A stretch of 64,000 nt of DNA from Canibacter sp052085365. GTDB taxonomy: Bacteria; Actinomycetota; Actinomycetes; Actinomycetales; Microbacteriaceae. Position 1 is the first letter of the stretch, and each line of letters opens with the position of its first letter. The stretch lies in assembly GCA_052085365.1 (NCBI GenBank), contig JBQDFP010000001.1:124001-188000 (forward strand). The letters run 5' to 3'. Shown here in pieces: positions 7,711 to 16,465 of the stretch. The notes beneath the pieces are model-generated. The model saw nothing but the letters and a program-made list of their open reading frames with translations. It ran no database searches and was not told where the DNA came from. The translations under genes were made by a program, and so were the position numbers.

Positions 7711-9582
7711 CTATTCATGCTCGGCCCGCAACGCTCTTCGCGCATTTTCAAGTGCCATTATTTGCTCGCTCATCCGCCGTGCACGACTATCGGACGGGTC
7801 ACCTACCCGTTGCATTCGAGCAAGAAGTTCAGTCTTGAGCGAAACCAAATCTCGATCAAGCAAAGAAATCACGATCTCCCTCGCATAGATTGCGACTGTT
7901 TCTGGGGTACGCTCGGGCAGCGGCGCAACAACAAGTTGGCGTGCGAGATCTTGCAGCTCACCGGGAACAGCATGTATGACTCGTTCAACCCATAGTGCGC
8001 CGCCTTCTGCCGGCAGGTTCGATGCAATCGCATCTCTGATCGGCCAAAGAGCCGGGTGAGTAACTTGCGCGGTCACGGCTTGAACTAATAATTCTTCACC
8101 AATGGATTGCGGAAACTGCAGCATCGCCATGAGCGCGTCACGTTCGACGCGTATTTGCGGGGTTCGAGGCAACTCTGCAAGCGTCATGCGCCGCTCCGAC
8201 AGCTCGGGCGGATCCTTGTGTTGAGACGGCACTGTTTCGACTGCAGCAAATGGGTTACGTGGTGGATGGCGCAGTGCTTCTCGCACAGCGCGATGCACTT
8301 CCGCGCGATCGATGCCCAAGATGCCGGCAAGCTCGCGCGTATAGCCAGGATGTAGGGCGGTGTCACGGATTCCCGCAACGATGGGTGCTGCTTGACGCAA
8401 CGCAGAAATTCGTCCTTCGACACTGTTCAGATCAAATCCTGTGACCGCTTGTTTCAAAGCAAACTCAAACATCGGAATTTTGGTGTCGAACAGGTGAGCA
8501 ACCGCGTCATCGCCTCGCTCTTGACGCAAATCGCTTGGGTCTAACCCGTCAGGTGCGACCGCCACATAGGTTTGCGCTTGGAACCGTTTCTCTTCTGCAA
8601 AAGCTTTCAGTGCGGCCGCCTGTCCGGCCTCATCCGGGTCGAAGGTAAAGATTACTTCACCCTTTGCATCGTCCCCTAACACGCGTCGCAGCACAGATAT
8701 GTGATCGATGCCAAACGCGGTTCCACATGTTGCAACTGCTTGTTCGATGCCGGCAAGATGGCACGCCATAACATCGGTATAGCCTTCAACAATCACTGCC
8801 CGTTTTGTTTTAGAAATAGAACGCTTAGCAAGATCAATCCCATACAGTGCCTGTGCCTTATGGTAGATCGGTGTTTCCGGACTATTTAAATATTTGGGAC
8901 CTTGATCTGATTCATACAGTTTTCGTGCGCCAAAACTAATGATTTGTCCGCTCGTATCACGAATCGGCCACATAGCTCGCCCACGAAATCGGTCATACAC
9001 TCCCCGATTGCCCTGCGAGACGAGTCCTGAAGCCTGAATTTCTTCGGCTGTAAATCCTGAAGTTCGCAGATGATTCGTGAGCGCATCCCACGATTGAGGA
9101 GCGTATCCGACACTAAACTTTTTGAGCGCTGACTCGTCAAACCCACGGTTCATAAGAAAGTCTCGCGCAATCTTCCCCTCGTCACTGCCGAGCGCCTCGA
9201 TATAAAACTTTGCTGCCACATCGTGCGCCGCAAACAAACGAGTTTTGCTCGGTCCCTGCGGTTTCAGCGACCGTCCTTCTTCGTAGGTAAGCGCAATCCC
9301 GGCCTTTGCAGCGAGACGCTCAACGGCTTCAGTAAACGTCAAGTGGTCAAGCTCTTGCACGAATCGAATAACATCCCCAGACTCTCCACAGCCGAAGCAG
9401 TGGTAGTACCCCAGGTTTGGTCGCACATGGAAGCTCGGCGTACGCTCATCGTGGAACGGACACAGACCTTTCAAAGAATCGACGCCGGCTCGCTTCAGGG
9501 CGACGTAATCACCCACAACGTCAGCAATATTTACACGCTGCTTAAGCGTCTCAATATCACCATCCCGAATACGACCTGCCAT
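7711..9582 (-). CDS. dnaG: DNA primase DnaG
   Basis: 623 aa. The zinc-binding CHC2 domain is at residues 35-70 (Cys41, His44, Cys62, Cys65), followed by the RNA polymerase core with TOPRIM motifs VIVEGYTDVMA and FTFDPDEAGQ, then a variable C-terminal helicase-binding region. It makes RNA primers for lagging-strand synthesis. There is no Shine-Dalgarno sequence, but TACACT (9590-9595) stands 7 nt before the ATG, which suggests a leaderless transcript and hence its own promoter despite the tight spacing (30 nt) to dgt. Downstream lies the orphan ABC ATPase gene. Confidence 0.97.
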   Translation of the reverse strand: MAGRIRDGDIETLKQRVNIADVVGDYVALKRAGVDSLKGLCPFHDERTPSFHVRPNLGYYHCFGCGESGDVIRFVQELDHLTFTEAVERLAAKAGIALTYEEGRSLKPQGPSKTRLFAAHDVAAKFYIEALGSDEGKIARDFLMNRGFDESALKKFSVGYAPQSWDALTNHLRTSGFTAEEIQASGLVSQGNRGVYDRFRGRAMWPIRDTSGQIISFGARKLYESDQGPKYLNSPETPIYHKAQALYGIDLAKRSISKTKRAVIVEGYTDVMACHLAGIEQAVATCGTAFGIDHISVLRRVLGDDAKGEVIFTFDPDEAGQAAALKAFAEEKRFQAQTYVAVAPDGLDPSDLRQERGDDAVAHLFDTKIPMFEFALKQAVTGFDLNSVEGRISALRQAAPIVAGIRDTALHPGYTRELAGILGIDRAEVHRAVREALRHPPRNPFAAVETVPSQHKDPPELSERRMTLAELPRTPQIRVERDALMAMLQFPQSIGEELLVQAVTAQVTHPALWPIRDAIASNLPAEGGALWVERVIHAVPGELQDLARQLVVAPLPERTPETVAIYAREIVISLLDRDLVSLKTELLARMQRVGDPSDSRARRMSEQIMALENARRALRAEHE

Positions 9583-9612
9583 GTCAGAGAGTGTAGTAGA
9601 GGTCAGTCGGAC

Positions 9613-10887
9613 TTAGACCAGCGGAACCTGACAAAGTCGCTCGAACCAAGAAATAGCTGACTGATCCGTGAGAGAAGCCACCTGGTCAACGATGACCCGG
9701 CGGGCCGCTCCTTCGTTTAGGGCTGACGCATAATCTGCAGCAAATTCGGGCTCGAGATGACTCGGATTTTGCCACAGCGCATCAAGAAGCTGCTCAAGTA
9801 AATCACGCTGTCGCTGATAGGTAGGCTGCCGTCGTCCACTAGACATGACAAAAGCCGCCACTATTCCCTTCAACACCGCAATTTCTGCGCGAACTTCGTC
9901 AGGTACACAAATCTGTAGGCCGAAGCGCGGCGCCGCACTGTTTGACGATTCCTGCGTCGCATGAATTGCTTCCCTCGCGAACCGTCCAATCATGTCACTT
10001 GTGAAGTTTTTAAGCTGAGCTAGATCTTGCCGGTTCCCATGCCAAGCCATAAGCCACTGCGGCTGCGCGGCAATACGTTCATACGCTCGACCAATCGCGT
10101 CCTGATCGATAGTGCCTTGAGCCCAATCTGAAACCGCACGCAGCAATGACTCGTGACCCGAGCGTGATGTCAGTATTTCGGGATCGATGTAGCCACTCAC
10201 GACCGCATCTTCAAAGTCATGGACCGAATACGCAATATCGTCAGAAAGATCCATGGCTTGAGCTTCTGCACATTTACGATCCTGCGGCGCACCGTCACGG
10301 ATCCACAAAAATACTTCTTCGTCATCATCGAAGTACCCGTACTTCGCCCGCGGCACGCCCAGCGAGTCTCTGGAGGTCATTCGCGGCCACGGATATTTAC
10401 AGCTCGCATCTAGGGTTGCTCGGGTGAGATTTAACCCACGACTTTTGCCATGTTCGTCAAAGGTCTTTGCTTCAAGCCGACTCAAAATACGTAGCGTCTG
10501 GGCGTTCCCCTCAAACCCGCCGTACGGCTCAATCCAAGCATCTAGGGCGCGCTCGCCGTTATGGCCAAACGGCGGATGTCCGAGATCATGCGCCAGGCAG
10601 GCAGTATCGACCACATCTTGCGACAGGCCCAGAGATTTTGCGAGTTCCCGGCCGATCTGAGCGACTTCAAGTGAGTGCGTTAAACGGTTTCGCGCAAAGT
10701 CCACTCCTGCGGTAGGACTAAGCACTTGAGTTTTAGCTGCGAGCCGTCGCCAACCTGAGCTGTGCAGGAGTCGTGCTCGGTCTCGTGAAAACGCTGTTCG
10801 CGATGAGTGATGTGTTTCTGGAACAAATCGTTCAATGTCTCGCGGACCATAACCTGCGTCTTCTAAAGACTCAAAATTAGCCGCCAC
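9613..10887 (-). CDS. dgt: Deoxyguanosinetriphosphate triphosphohydrolase-like protein (HD domain)
   Basis: About 424 aa. The HD-domain metal ligands are visible in RLTHSLEVAQIGRELA and CLAHDLGHPPFGHNGE. The family hydrolyses dNTPs to deoxynucleosides and tripolyphosphate, and helps control dNTP pools. The start is uncertain. The frame extends far into dusB, but the likely starts are GTG at 10887 or 10896, which overlap the dusB stop by 11-20 nt and imply translational coupling. Members of this branch are usually encoded next to dusB and dnaG in Actinobacteria, as here. Actual substrate preference cannot be told from sequence. Confidence 0.9.
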   Translation of the reverse strand: MAANFESLEDAGYGPRDIERFVPETHHSSRTAFSRDRARLLHSSGWRRLAAKTQVLSPTAGVDFARNRLTHSLEVAQIGRELAKSLGLSQDVVDTACLAHDLGHPPFGHNGERALDAWIEPYGGFEGNAQTLRILSRLEAKTFDEHGKSRGLNLTRATLDASCKYPWPRMTSRDSLGVPRAKYGYFDDDEEVFLWIRDGAPQDRKCAEAQAMDLSDDIAYSVHDFEDAVVSGYIDPEILTSRSGHESLLRAVSDWAQGTIDQDAIGRAYERIAAQPQWLMAWHGNRQDLAQLKNFTSDMIGRFAREAIHATQESSNSAAPRFGLQICVPDEVRAEIAVLKGIVAAFVMSSGRRQPTYQRQRDLLEQLLDALWQNPSHLEPEFAADYASALNEGAARRVIVDQVASLTDQSAISWFERLCQVPLV

Positions 10888-12061
10888 TATCGTCACGTTC
10901 CGCTTCAGCAAGCTCTGCGTAGTTAATACTCTCGCATGTGCGGGAGTCGAGCCATCCATCAGGTAGATGGGGTCGCTTTGGCCGCCCTGCTCTCCCTCGT
11001 GGCCCCTCTGCATCGCTTCCCGGGTAGGGCATATCTACTGGAAGTTTTGCAAACAGTTCATCCATGTGTTCCAGAGATTCGACCGCAGCCAGTGCCCTGC
11101 GGATTTCACTTCCCACTCCGTAGCCTTTGAAATACCAGGCAACATGCTTTCGGATATCCCGGCAAGCATGAGCTTCATCGTTTTCGAAGAACTCTACAAG
11201 TAGTTCAGTGTGACGTCGCATTGCCGCCATTACTTCACCAAGCGGCGGTTGCGCCGCATGTGTTTGAGCTTCTTCCCAAGTGATTTCGCCGGCGTGTGCC
11301 CGGAATGCTCGATCTAAGTCCCCGAAGAGCCAGGGGCGGCCTAAACATCCACGCCCAACCACAACACCATCGCACCCGGTTTCTTCTACCATGCGAATTG
11401 CGTCTTCAGCGGACCAGATATCTCCATTTCCAAGCACTGGGATGCTCGTGACTGTTTCTTTCAGCGTACGTATAGCGTCCCAATCGGCGGTGCCTGAGTA
11501 GTGCTGATTCTGGGTTCGCCCGTGAAGGGCAACCGCGGATACCCCCGCGTCTTCAGCCATCTTTCCGGCATCAATGTACGTGAGGTGGTTGTCATCAATA
11601 CCTTTACGCATCTTTACTGTGAGAGGAAGATCTCCCGCGGCTTTCACTGCGTTTTGTACTATCGCGGCGAAAAGATCCTTCTTCCAAGGCAGGGCGGCTC
11701 CGCCACCTTTTCGCGTGACTTTGGGGACCGGGCATCCAAAGTTCAGGTCAATATGGTCTGCGCGGTCTTCGTCAACCAGCATTTTAATTGCGTCGGACAC
11801 GGTCTTCGGATCGACACCATACAGCTGAATTGATCTTGGGGTTTCACTCTCGTGATGCTTAATGAGCCTCATGGACCCTTCAGTACGCTCCACAAGCGCG
11901 CGTGAAGTAATCATCTCGCTGACATATAGTCCAGCCCCATATTCACGGCACAGCCTGCGATACGCGGTGTTTGTAATCCCGGCCATGGGCGCAAGTACAA
12001 CGGGAACGTCAACAGAAATGTCACCGATCCTGAGGCGTGAGTCAGTAAGAGTTGTGGTCAT
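10877..12061 (-). CDS. dusB: tRNA dihydrouridine synthase, DusB type
   Basis: 394 aa flavoprotein with a TIM-barrel N-terminus (VVLAPMAGITNTAYRRLCRE). It has the conserved DHIDLNFGCPVPKVTRKGGG segment, whose Cys is the catalytic acid, and VVVGRGCLGRPWLF in the FMN phosphate site. It reduces uridines in the tRNA D-loop using NADPH. The ATG at 12061 overlaps the uppS stop by 4 nt, and the dgt start lies inside its 3' end, so recO-uppS-dusB-dgt is a tightly coupled run. Confidence 0.95.
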   Translation of the reverse strand: MTTTLTDSRLRIGDISVDVPVVLAPMAGITNTAYRRLCREYGAGLYVSEMITSRALVERTEGSMRLIKHHESETPRSIQLYGVDPKTVSDAIKMLVDEDRADHIDLNFGCPVPKVTRKGGGAALPWKKDLFAAIVQNAVKAAGDLPLTVKMRKGIDDNHLTYIDAGKMAEDAGVSAVALHGRTQNQHYSGTADWDAIRTLKETVTSIPVLGNGDIWSAEDAIRMVEETGCDGVVVGRGCLGRPWLFGDLDRAFRAHAGEITWEEAQTHAAQPPLGEVMAAMRRHTELLVEFFENDEAHACRDIRKHVAWYFKGYGVGSEIRRALAAVESLEHMDELFAKLPVDMPYPGSDAEGPRGRAGRPKRPHLPDGWLDSRTCESINYAELAEAERDDSGG

Positions 12062-12876
12062 AGCGTTTGTATTCTCTCAGACTCTGCTTGATCTTCTGAC
12101 ACTGGCAGATCTCGTGCACCACCAAATCGACGGTCTCGGGTTGTATATCGTGTAATCGCATCCCAAAGGTCCAGCCGCGTAAAGTCCGGCCAGAGTACAT
12201 CTGTGAAGTCCAGTTCAGCGTACGCGGACTCCCAAAGTAAGAAGTTGCTGAGACGTTGTTCACCGCTCGTGCGAAGAAACAAATCCACGTCTGGCATGCC
12301 CGAAACATATAAATATTTTGCCAGTGTACGTTCGGTTATTTTGTTGGCCTTCAGCTTGCCGGTTGCAACGTCCGCTGCAAGGTTTCTTACACCGTCTACG
12401 ATCTCATTACGGCCCCCGTAATTCACACACATCGTCAAGGTGAGTCCCGTGTTGTGTTTCGTGCGTTGCTCAGCTGCCTTCAACTCTGAAATCACCGAGG
12501 ACCACAGGCGTGGCTTTCGTCCAGCCCATTTCATTTGCACGTTCCACGCGTTGAGCTGTTCGCGTCTGCGACGGAGCACATCGCGGTTGAACCCCATTAA
12601 GAATTTCACTTCTTCAGGTGAACGCCGCCAGTTCTCAGTAGAGAAAGCGTAAACCGAAAGATGTTCTACTCCAGCCTGGATCGCGCCAGCGACAACGTCC
12701 AGGAGCGCCTGCTCACCTTCACGGTGTCCTTCCACTCGGGCAAGTCCTCTACGGTTCGCCCACCGGCCGTTCCCATCCATAACGATCGCAATATGTTTAG
12801 GCACAGTGCCGTCAAAGGCAGGCGGCGATTGACCGGTCCAGTCGACAGGTACCAATTGCTCAGGAGCTTTCGGCAT
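12058..12876 (-). CDS. uppS: Isoprenyl transferase (undecaprenyl/decaprenyl diphosphate synthase)
   Basis: 272 aa from the ATG at 12876, which has AAAGGAGGA at ideal spacing. A longer in-frame start inside recO is unlikely. Cis-prenyltransferase motifs are plain: HIAIVMDGNGRWA (catalytic Asp), GHREGEQAL, YAFSTENWRR, and RTSGEQRLSNFLLW near the end. It condenses isopentenyl diphosphate onto an allylic primer to make the polyprenyl carrier lipid for peptidoglycan. It overlaps recO by 17 nt and dusB by 4 nt. Chain length of the product cannot be read from sequence. Confidence 0.95.
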   Translation of the reverse strand: MPKAPEQLVPVDWTGQSPPAFDGTVPKHIAIVMDGNGRWANRRGLARVEGHREGEQALLDVVAGAIQAGVEHLSVYAFSTENWRRSPEEVKFLMGFNRDVLRRRREQLNAWNVQMKWAGRKPRLWSSVISELKAAEQRTKHNTGLTLTMCVNYGGRNEIVDGVRNLAADVATGKLKANKITERTLAKYLYVSGMPDVDLFLRTSGEQRLSNFLLWESAYAELDFTDVLWPDFTRLDLWDAITRYTTRDRRFGGARDLPVSEDQAESERIQTL

Positions 12877-13636
12877 CCGCTCCTCCTTTCGCGACCCTCC
12901 GAGTGTAGTCTTTCGGACGTTTAGTTGATGCGACTGATTTGAGGCCACGCTCAAGGTGCCACTGAGAAAACGCGGCAGTAAAACCAGCCGCTTCACGGCG
13001 AGCCCCGTCTGACGTACGTAGCGCGTCTTCCCAGTTTCCACGGAGCAACGACGACAGCAGTTCGATCGCTTCTAACGAGATTCTAATCGCTCCTGGAACC
13101 CGGCAGGTTTCACACACCACGCCACCATGCGCAATCATCACACTCGAGTGCGGACCGGGTTTGCCACACACAACGCACTGATCCAGGCCTGGGGTCCAAC
13201 CTGCGAGGCCAAGAGACCTCAATATATAGCCGTCACGCACCAGTTCCCAGGGCGCGAGATTTTTCGCCATAGAACGTAATGCACCGACGAGTAGGTGGTA
13301 TTGGTGACCGGATGCTTCACCCGATGCTAATCGTTCTGCGGTCTCAACCATGATGCTTGCTGCACCGTATTTATTGAAGTCGGCGCTCAGCTCTGCTCCG
13401 TAGAGCGCAATTGACTCTACCTGGGTGATGGTGTCGAGGTTTCGACCTTCGTAACACTGTAAGTCGATGACAGAAAATGGTTCGAGTCGACCGCCAAAAC
13501 GAGATGAAGTCCGTCGAACCCCCTTTGCAACGGCGCGCACGAGCCCCCGATGACGCGTCAGTAACGTGACGATGCGATCAGCTTCGCCCAACTTATGCGC
13601 CCGGATCACGACACCTTCTTCACGATATAGCGGCAC
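12860..13636 (-). CDS. recO: DNA repair protein RecO
   Basis: 258 aa. The OB-fold N-terminus starts MPLYREEGVVIRAHKLGEADRI and is followed by LVRAVAKGVRR. A C4-type zinc site is visible (CVVCGKPG and CETCR). RecO loads RecA on SSB-coated gaps together with RecR. The start is a GTG with no Shine-Dalgarno sequence. GATACT lies 6 nt upstream (13643-13648), so the message may be leaderless. It is the first gene of the leftward recO-uppS-dusB-dgt-dnaG run and is divergent from the TRIC gene. Confidence 0.95.
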   Translation of the reverse strand: MPLYREEGVVIRAHKLGEADRIVTLLTRHRGLVRAVAKGVRRTSSRFGGRLEPFSVIDLQCYEGRNLDTITQVESIALYGAELSADFNKYGAASIMVETAERLASGEASGHQYHLLVGALRSMAKNLAPWELVRDGYILRSLGLAGWTPGLDQCVVCGKPGPHSSVMIAHGGVVCETCRVPGAIRISLEAIELLSSLLRGNWEDALRTSDGARREAAGFTAAFSQWHLERGLKSVASTKRPKDYTRRVAKGGADAESS

Positions 13637-13716
13637 AGATTAAGTATCGTCGACACAGCTGACAATTCCGAATCACTACGTCGGAAAGTCAGCGGAACCA
13701 TGGCAACATAGACGGT

Positions 13717-14466
13717 ATGCAAACGTTCCATATTCCGCTCTGGCTTGACTTGTCGGCTGCCGGAATTGGGAGTCTGCAGGGCGCGTTATTCGCAGCCGGA
13801 TTTAAGCGGCTGGATTTGCTCGGTGTCGCAGTAATCGCAATATCTTGCGGTCTTGGTGGGGGTTTCTTCCGTGACCTACTCATTAACGACACCCCCGCGT
13901 CTCTTAGCAGTAATTGGTATCTCGTCGTATGTGTTGCCGCAGGTCTTTTCGGGATGCTGCTGCAACGATTGCTAGTCAAGGTTGATCCGATTATTAACCT
14001 TTTTGACGCGGTTGCTCTTGGAATGTTTGCTGCCCTGGGCACGACTAAGGCACTTTCTGCAGGACTCCCTATTATCCCATCGCTTTTTATCGGCACAATC
14101 GCTGCTGTCGGCGGAGGGTTACTACGCGATCTGTTGTTGAATCTCCCCATTGCGGTCATGCATGTGGGCTCGTTTTATGCAGTTGCTGCGCTGGTTGGCA
14201 GCGGAGTCCTTGTGGGGCTACTCACATTCGGGATTGATGTGACACTGGCTGGTGTTATTTGTGTTGTGGTCACTACCTGCTTGAGACTACTTTCACTCTT
14301 TTTCGGCTGGAGCCTGCCAGAACAGCGTGCGTTGGACCGGTTGAAGCGTCGGAAGCGTCGCGAAGTGGAAGAGACTGTGGAGGCTATTCGCACGCAGACT
14401 ATCCAGTTCGAGCAGGGTCTTCCAGACATTGACCCTGAGGGACCGAATCACACGCCCCGAGCATAG
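13717..14466 (+). CDS. Trimeric intracellular cation (TRIC) channel family membrane protein (UPF0126)
   Basis: 249 aa with about seven membrane helices. The two internal repeats carry the family motif GGGFFRDLL (first repeat) and GGGLLRDLL (second repeat), which bind lipid and shape the pore in characterised prokaryotic TRICs. A charged cytoplasmic C-terminus (LKRRKRREVEE) follows. Prokaryotic TRICs conduct K+ and Na+; the physiological role is not established. It converges on ruvC with a 15-nt gap. Confidence 0.9.
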   Translation: MQTFHIPLWLDLSAAGIGSLQGALFAAGFKRLDLLGVAVIAISCGLGGGFFRDLLINDTPASLSSNWYLVVCVAAGLFGMLLQRLLVKVDPIINLFDAVALGMFAALGTTKALSAGLPIIPSLFIGTIAAVGGGLLRDLLLNLPIAVMHVGSFYAVAALVGSGVLVGLLTFGIDVTLAGVICVVVTTCLRLLSLFFGWSLPEQRALDRLKRRKRREVEETVEAIRTQTIQFEQGLPDIDPEGPNHTPRA

Positions 14467-14481
14467 ACGAGTATGTTCGTC

Positions 14482-15084
14482 TTAGCGCCGCTGGACCCCA
14501 CGTCTACGTCCAGCTTTTTGCTCGGCTTCTCGCCACGCACGTTGCGCTGCTGTTTCTGCCCCTGTGGCGTTGGGTTTAGCGCCGGTGGGACGCCCTGCAG
14601 TTCGAGACAGATACCATGCGTGCGTGAGCGCGAGGGCGAGCGCGTCAGCTGCGTCAGCAGGTTTCGGGGGCGATTTGAGTCCCAAAAGTCTTGTCACCAT
14701 TGTGGTCACTTGTGTTTTATCTGCGGCGCCGTATCCGGTCACCTGCATTTTGACTTCATTCGGGGTGTACATGGTCACTGGGATTCCTCGCTCAGCCGCA
14801 AGAAATAATACAACTCCCGAGATTTGTGCAACGCCCATCACACTTGGAAGGTTTTGCTGGGCAAAAATTCGCTCGAGTGCAATTGCAGTGGGCGGTTCAG
14901 GTCCGTCGAGAAGCCGCTTAATCGAGCTACCTAATTGGTGGATCCGGTCTTGTAGCTCATCTTTTGACGGGGAAAGGAGCACTTCTACGTGTTCAAACTC
15001 AACGTTGCGTCCGGTTCCAAGGCGCACGACACCGATCCCGCACCGCGTGAGTCCAGGGTCAATACCGAGCACTCGTGTGGTCAT
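14482..15084 (-). CDS. ruvC: Crossover junction endodeoxyribonuclease RuvC
   Basis: 200 aa with the RNase H-like fold: first catalytic Asp in VLGIDPGLTRCG (Asp9), Glu in IALERIFAQQN, and the DAADALALALTHA motif with the last acidic pair. A basic C-terminal tail of about 35 residues is an extension. RuvC resolves Holliday junctions as a dimer on RuvAB-bound DNA. It starts inside yebC (4-nt ATGA overlap). Unusually, ruvA and ruvB do not follow. The next gene is the convergent TRIC channel. Confidence 0.96.
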   Translation of the reverse strand: MTTRVLGIDPGLTRCGIGVVRLGTGRNVEFEHVEVLLSPSKDELQDRIHQLGSSIKRLLDGPEPPTAIALERIFAQQNLPSVMGVAQISGVVLFLAAERGIPVTMYTPNEVKMQVTGYGAADKTQVTTMVTRLLGLKSPPKPADAADALALALTHAWYLSRTAGRPTGAKPNATGAETAAQRAWREAEQKAGRRRGVQRR

Positions 15085-15845
15085 TCGGCTTCTTCAAGCT
15101 CCGCAAGAACTTCTGCGCTCAAGTCGAAGTTCGCGTACACATTTTGCACATCGTCACTGTCTTCAAGGGCGTCAATCAACCGAAATACTTTTCGTGCAGT
15201 GTCTGCGTCTATGTCGACTTTCAGGTTTGGCACGAATTCGACGTCGGCGGAGTCATATTCGATTCCGGCTTCTTTCAACGCTTCACGTGCCGGATCCATA
15301 TCGTTAGGTTCAGTAATAACTTCGAACGTCTCACCATTAGGTGCTTCGTTGACTTCTTCCGCACCGGCTTCAAGCACAGCAAGCAAAATATCGTCTTCGC
15401 TCGTCGCTTCAGCTGGCACGGTAATAACTCCCTTGCGGGCAAAGTTATATGCGACGCTTCCCGGATCACCCATGTTTCCGCTGTTGCGGGTAACTGCGGT
15501 GCGAACCTCAGTTGCTGCACGGTTACGGTTGTCTGTCAAACATTCGATAAGCAGCGCGACGCCGTTTGGCCCGTACCCCTCATACATAATTGTTTCGTAG
15601 TCGACCGCGTCACCGGTGAGACCGCCGCCACGCTTGATTGCGCGATCAATATTGTCATTGGGTACAGACTGCTTCTTTGCTTTGTGTACCGCCAGTTCGA
15701 GCGCCGGATTGCCTTCGAGGTCTGCGCCACCCGTGCGCGCTGCAACCTCAATGTTCTTCGTCAGCTTCGCAAATGCTTTTGCACGCTTGGAATCGAGTGC
15801 TGCCTTTTTGTGTTTTGTGGTTGCCCACTTGGAGTGTCCTGCCAA
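15081..15845 (-). CDS. yebC: YebC/PmpR family protein (transcription/translation factor)
   Basis: 254 aa from a TTG start at 15845 preceded by GAGG. The longer frame upstream is not supported because the family begins MAGHSKW, which fits exactly here (AGHSKWATTKHKKA). The three-domain YebC fold is seen, with NMGDPGSVAYNFARKG and GAEEVNEAPN. Members were described as transcription regulators, and some recent work places relatives at the ribosome for proline-rich translation; which applies here is unknown. Coupled to ruvC, 29 nt after the HIT gene. Confidence 0.93.
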   Translation of the reverse strand: MAGHSKWATTKHKKAALDSKRAKAFAKLTKNIEVAARTGGADLEGNPALELAVHKAKKQSVPNDNIDRAIKRGGGLTGDAVDYETIMYEGYGPNGVALLIECLTDNRNRAATEVRTAVTRNSGNMGDPGSVAYNFARKGVITVPAEATSEDDILLAVLEAGAEEVNEAPNGETFEVITEPNDMDPAREALKEAGIEYDSADVEFVPNLKVDIDADTARKVFRLIDALEDSDDVQNVYANFDLSAEVLAELEEAE

Positions 15846-15874
15846 TGTGTCACATCCTCTGTTGTATGTCTGTT

Positions 15875-16462
15875 TTACGTCTCGGGCTGTAGGTTCGCGG
15901 CTCGGGGTTTTCGCGGCCAAGCCTGCGCAAGTTGCGTTCGCACTTCACCCAGCAGTTGAGGAACTGCTTTAGTTCTGCCAACTATTGGTAAGAAGTTTGC
16001 GTCACCACGCCACCGTGGAACGATGTGTTGATGCAGGTGCGCGGCGATTCCTGCTCCTGCGACTTCTCCTTGGTTCATCCCAATATTAAAGCCGTGGCAA
16101 TTATTTACCCCACGTATGACCCGCATGGCTGTCTGTGTCAATTCTGCAATTTCTTGGATCTCAGCAGCGGTTGCGTCTTCATATAGCGATACGTGTCGAT
16201 AGGGGCACACCAGCACGTGTCCCCCATTGTAAGGGTACAAATTGAGCAGCACATATGCGTGTTGGCCACGGTAGACGATGAGCTTACTTTCGTCGTCATG
16301 CTTGGGAGCTTCACAGAACGGGCAATCACTTTCATCAGGCTGATGATCGTCACCGACATAAACCATTCGGTGCGGTACCCACAGACGGCTATAGCCATCT
16401 GGTGCCCCCGCCGCGAAGTCGGAAGCGTACTCCAGTGCATCGCTTTCGTCAGAAGTCGTCAT
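15875..16462 (-). CDS. HIT domain protein (histidine triad hydrolase/transferase)
   Basis: 195 aa. The histidine triad is in AAHLHQHIVPRW, and the N-terminal CPFCEAPKHDD holds a CxxC pair typical of the actinobacterial branch. HIT proteins hydrolyse or transfer nucleoside phosphates such as Ap4A or AMP conjugates. It starts 3 nt after the thrS stop and precedes yebC, the usual actinobacterial neighbourhood. Related AP4A phosphorylases from mycobacteria share this layout, but the substrate here cannot be fixed. Confidence 0.9.
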   Translation of the reverse strand: MTTSDESDALEYASDFAAGAPDGYSRLWVPHRMVYVGDDHQPDESDCPFCEAPKHDDESKLIVYRGQHAYVLLNLYPYNGGHVLVCPYRHVSLYEDATAAEIQEIAELTQTAMRVIRGVNNCHGFNIGMNQGEVAGAGIAAHLHQHIVPRWRGDANFLPIVGRTKAVPQLLGEVRTQLAQAWPRKPRAANLQPET

Positions 16463-16465
16463 CCG

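Noticed and set aside
15075..15959. 294-codon plus-strand frame opposite yebC
   Set aside because: YebC is unambiguous on the other strand, and this frame has unusual Cys/Phe-rich content and no homology that I recognise.
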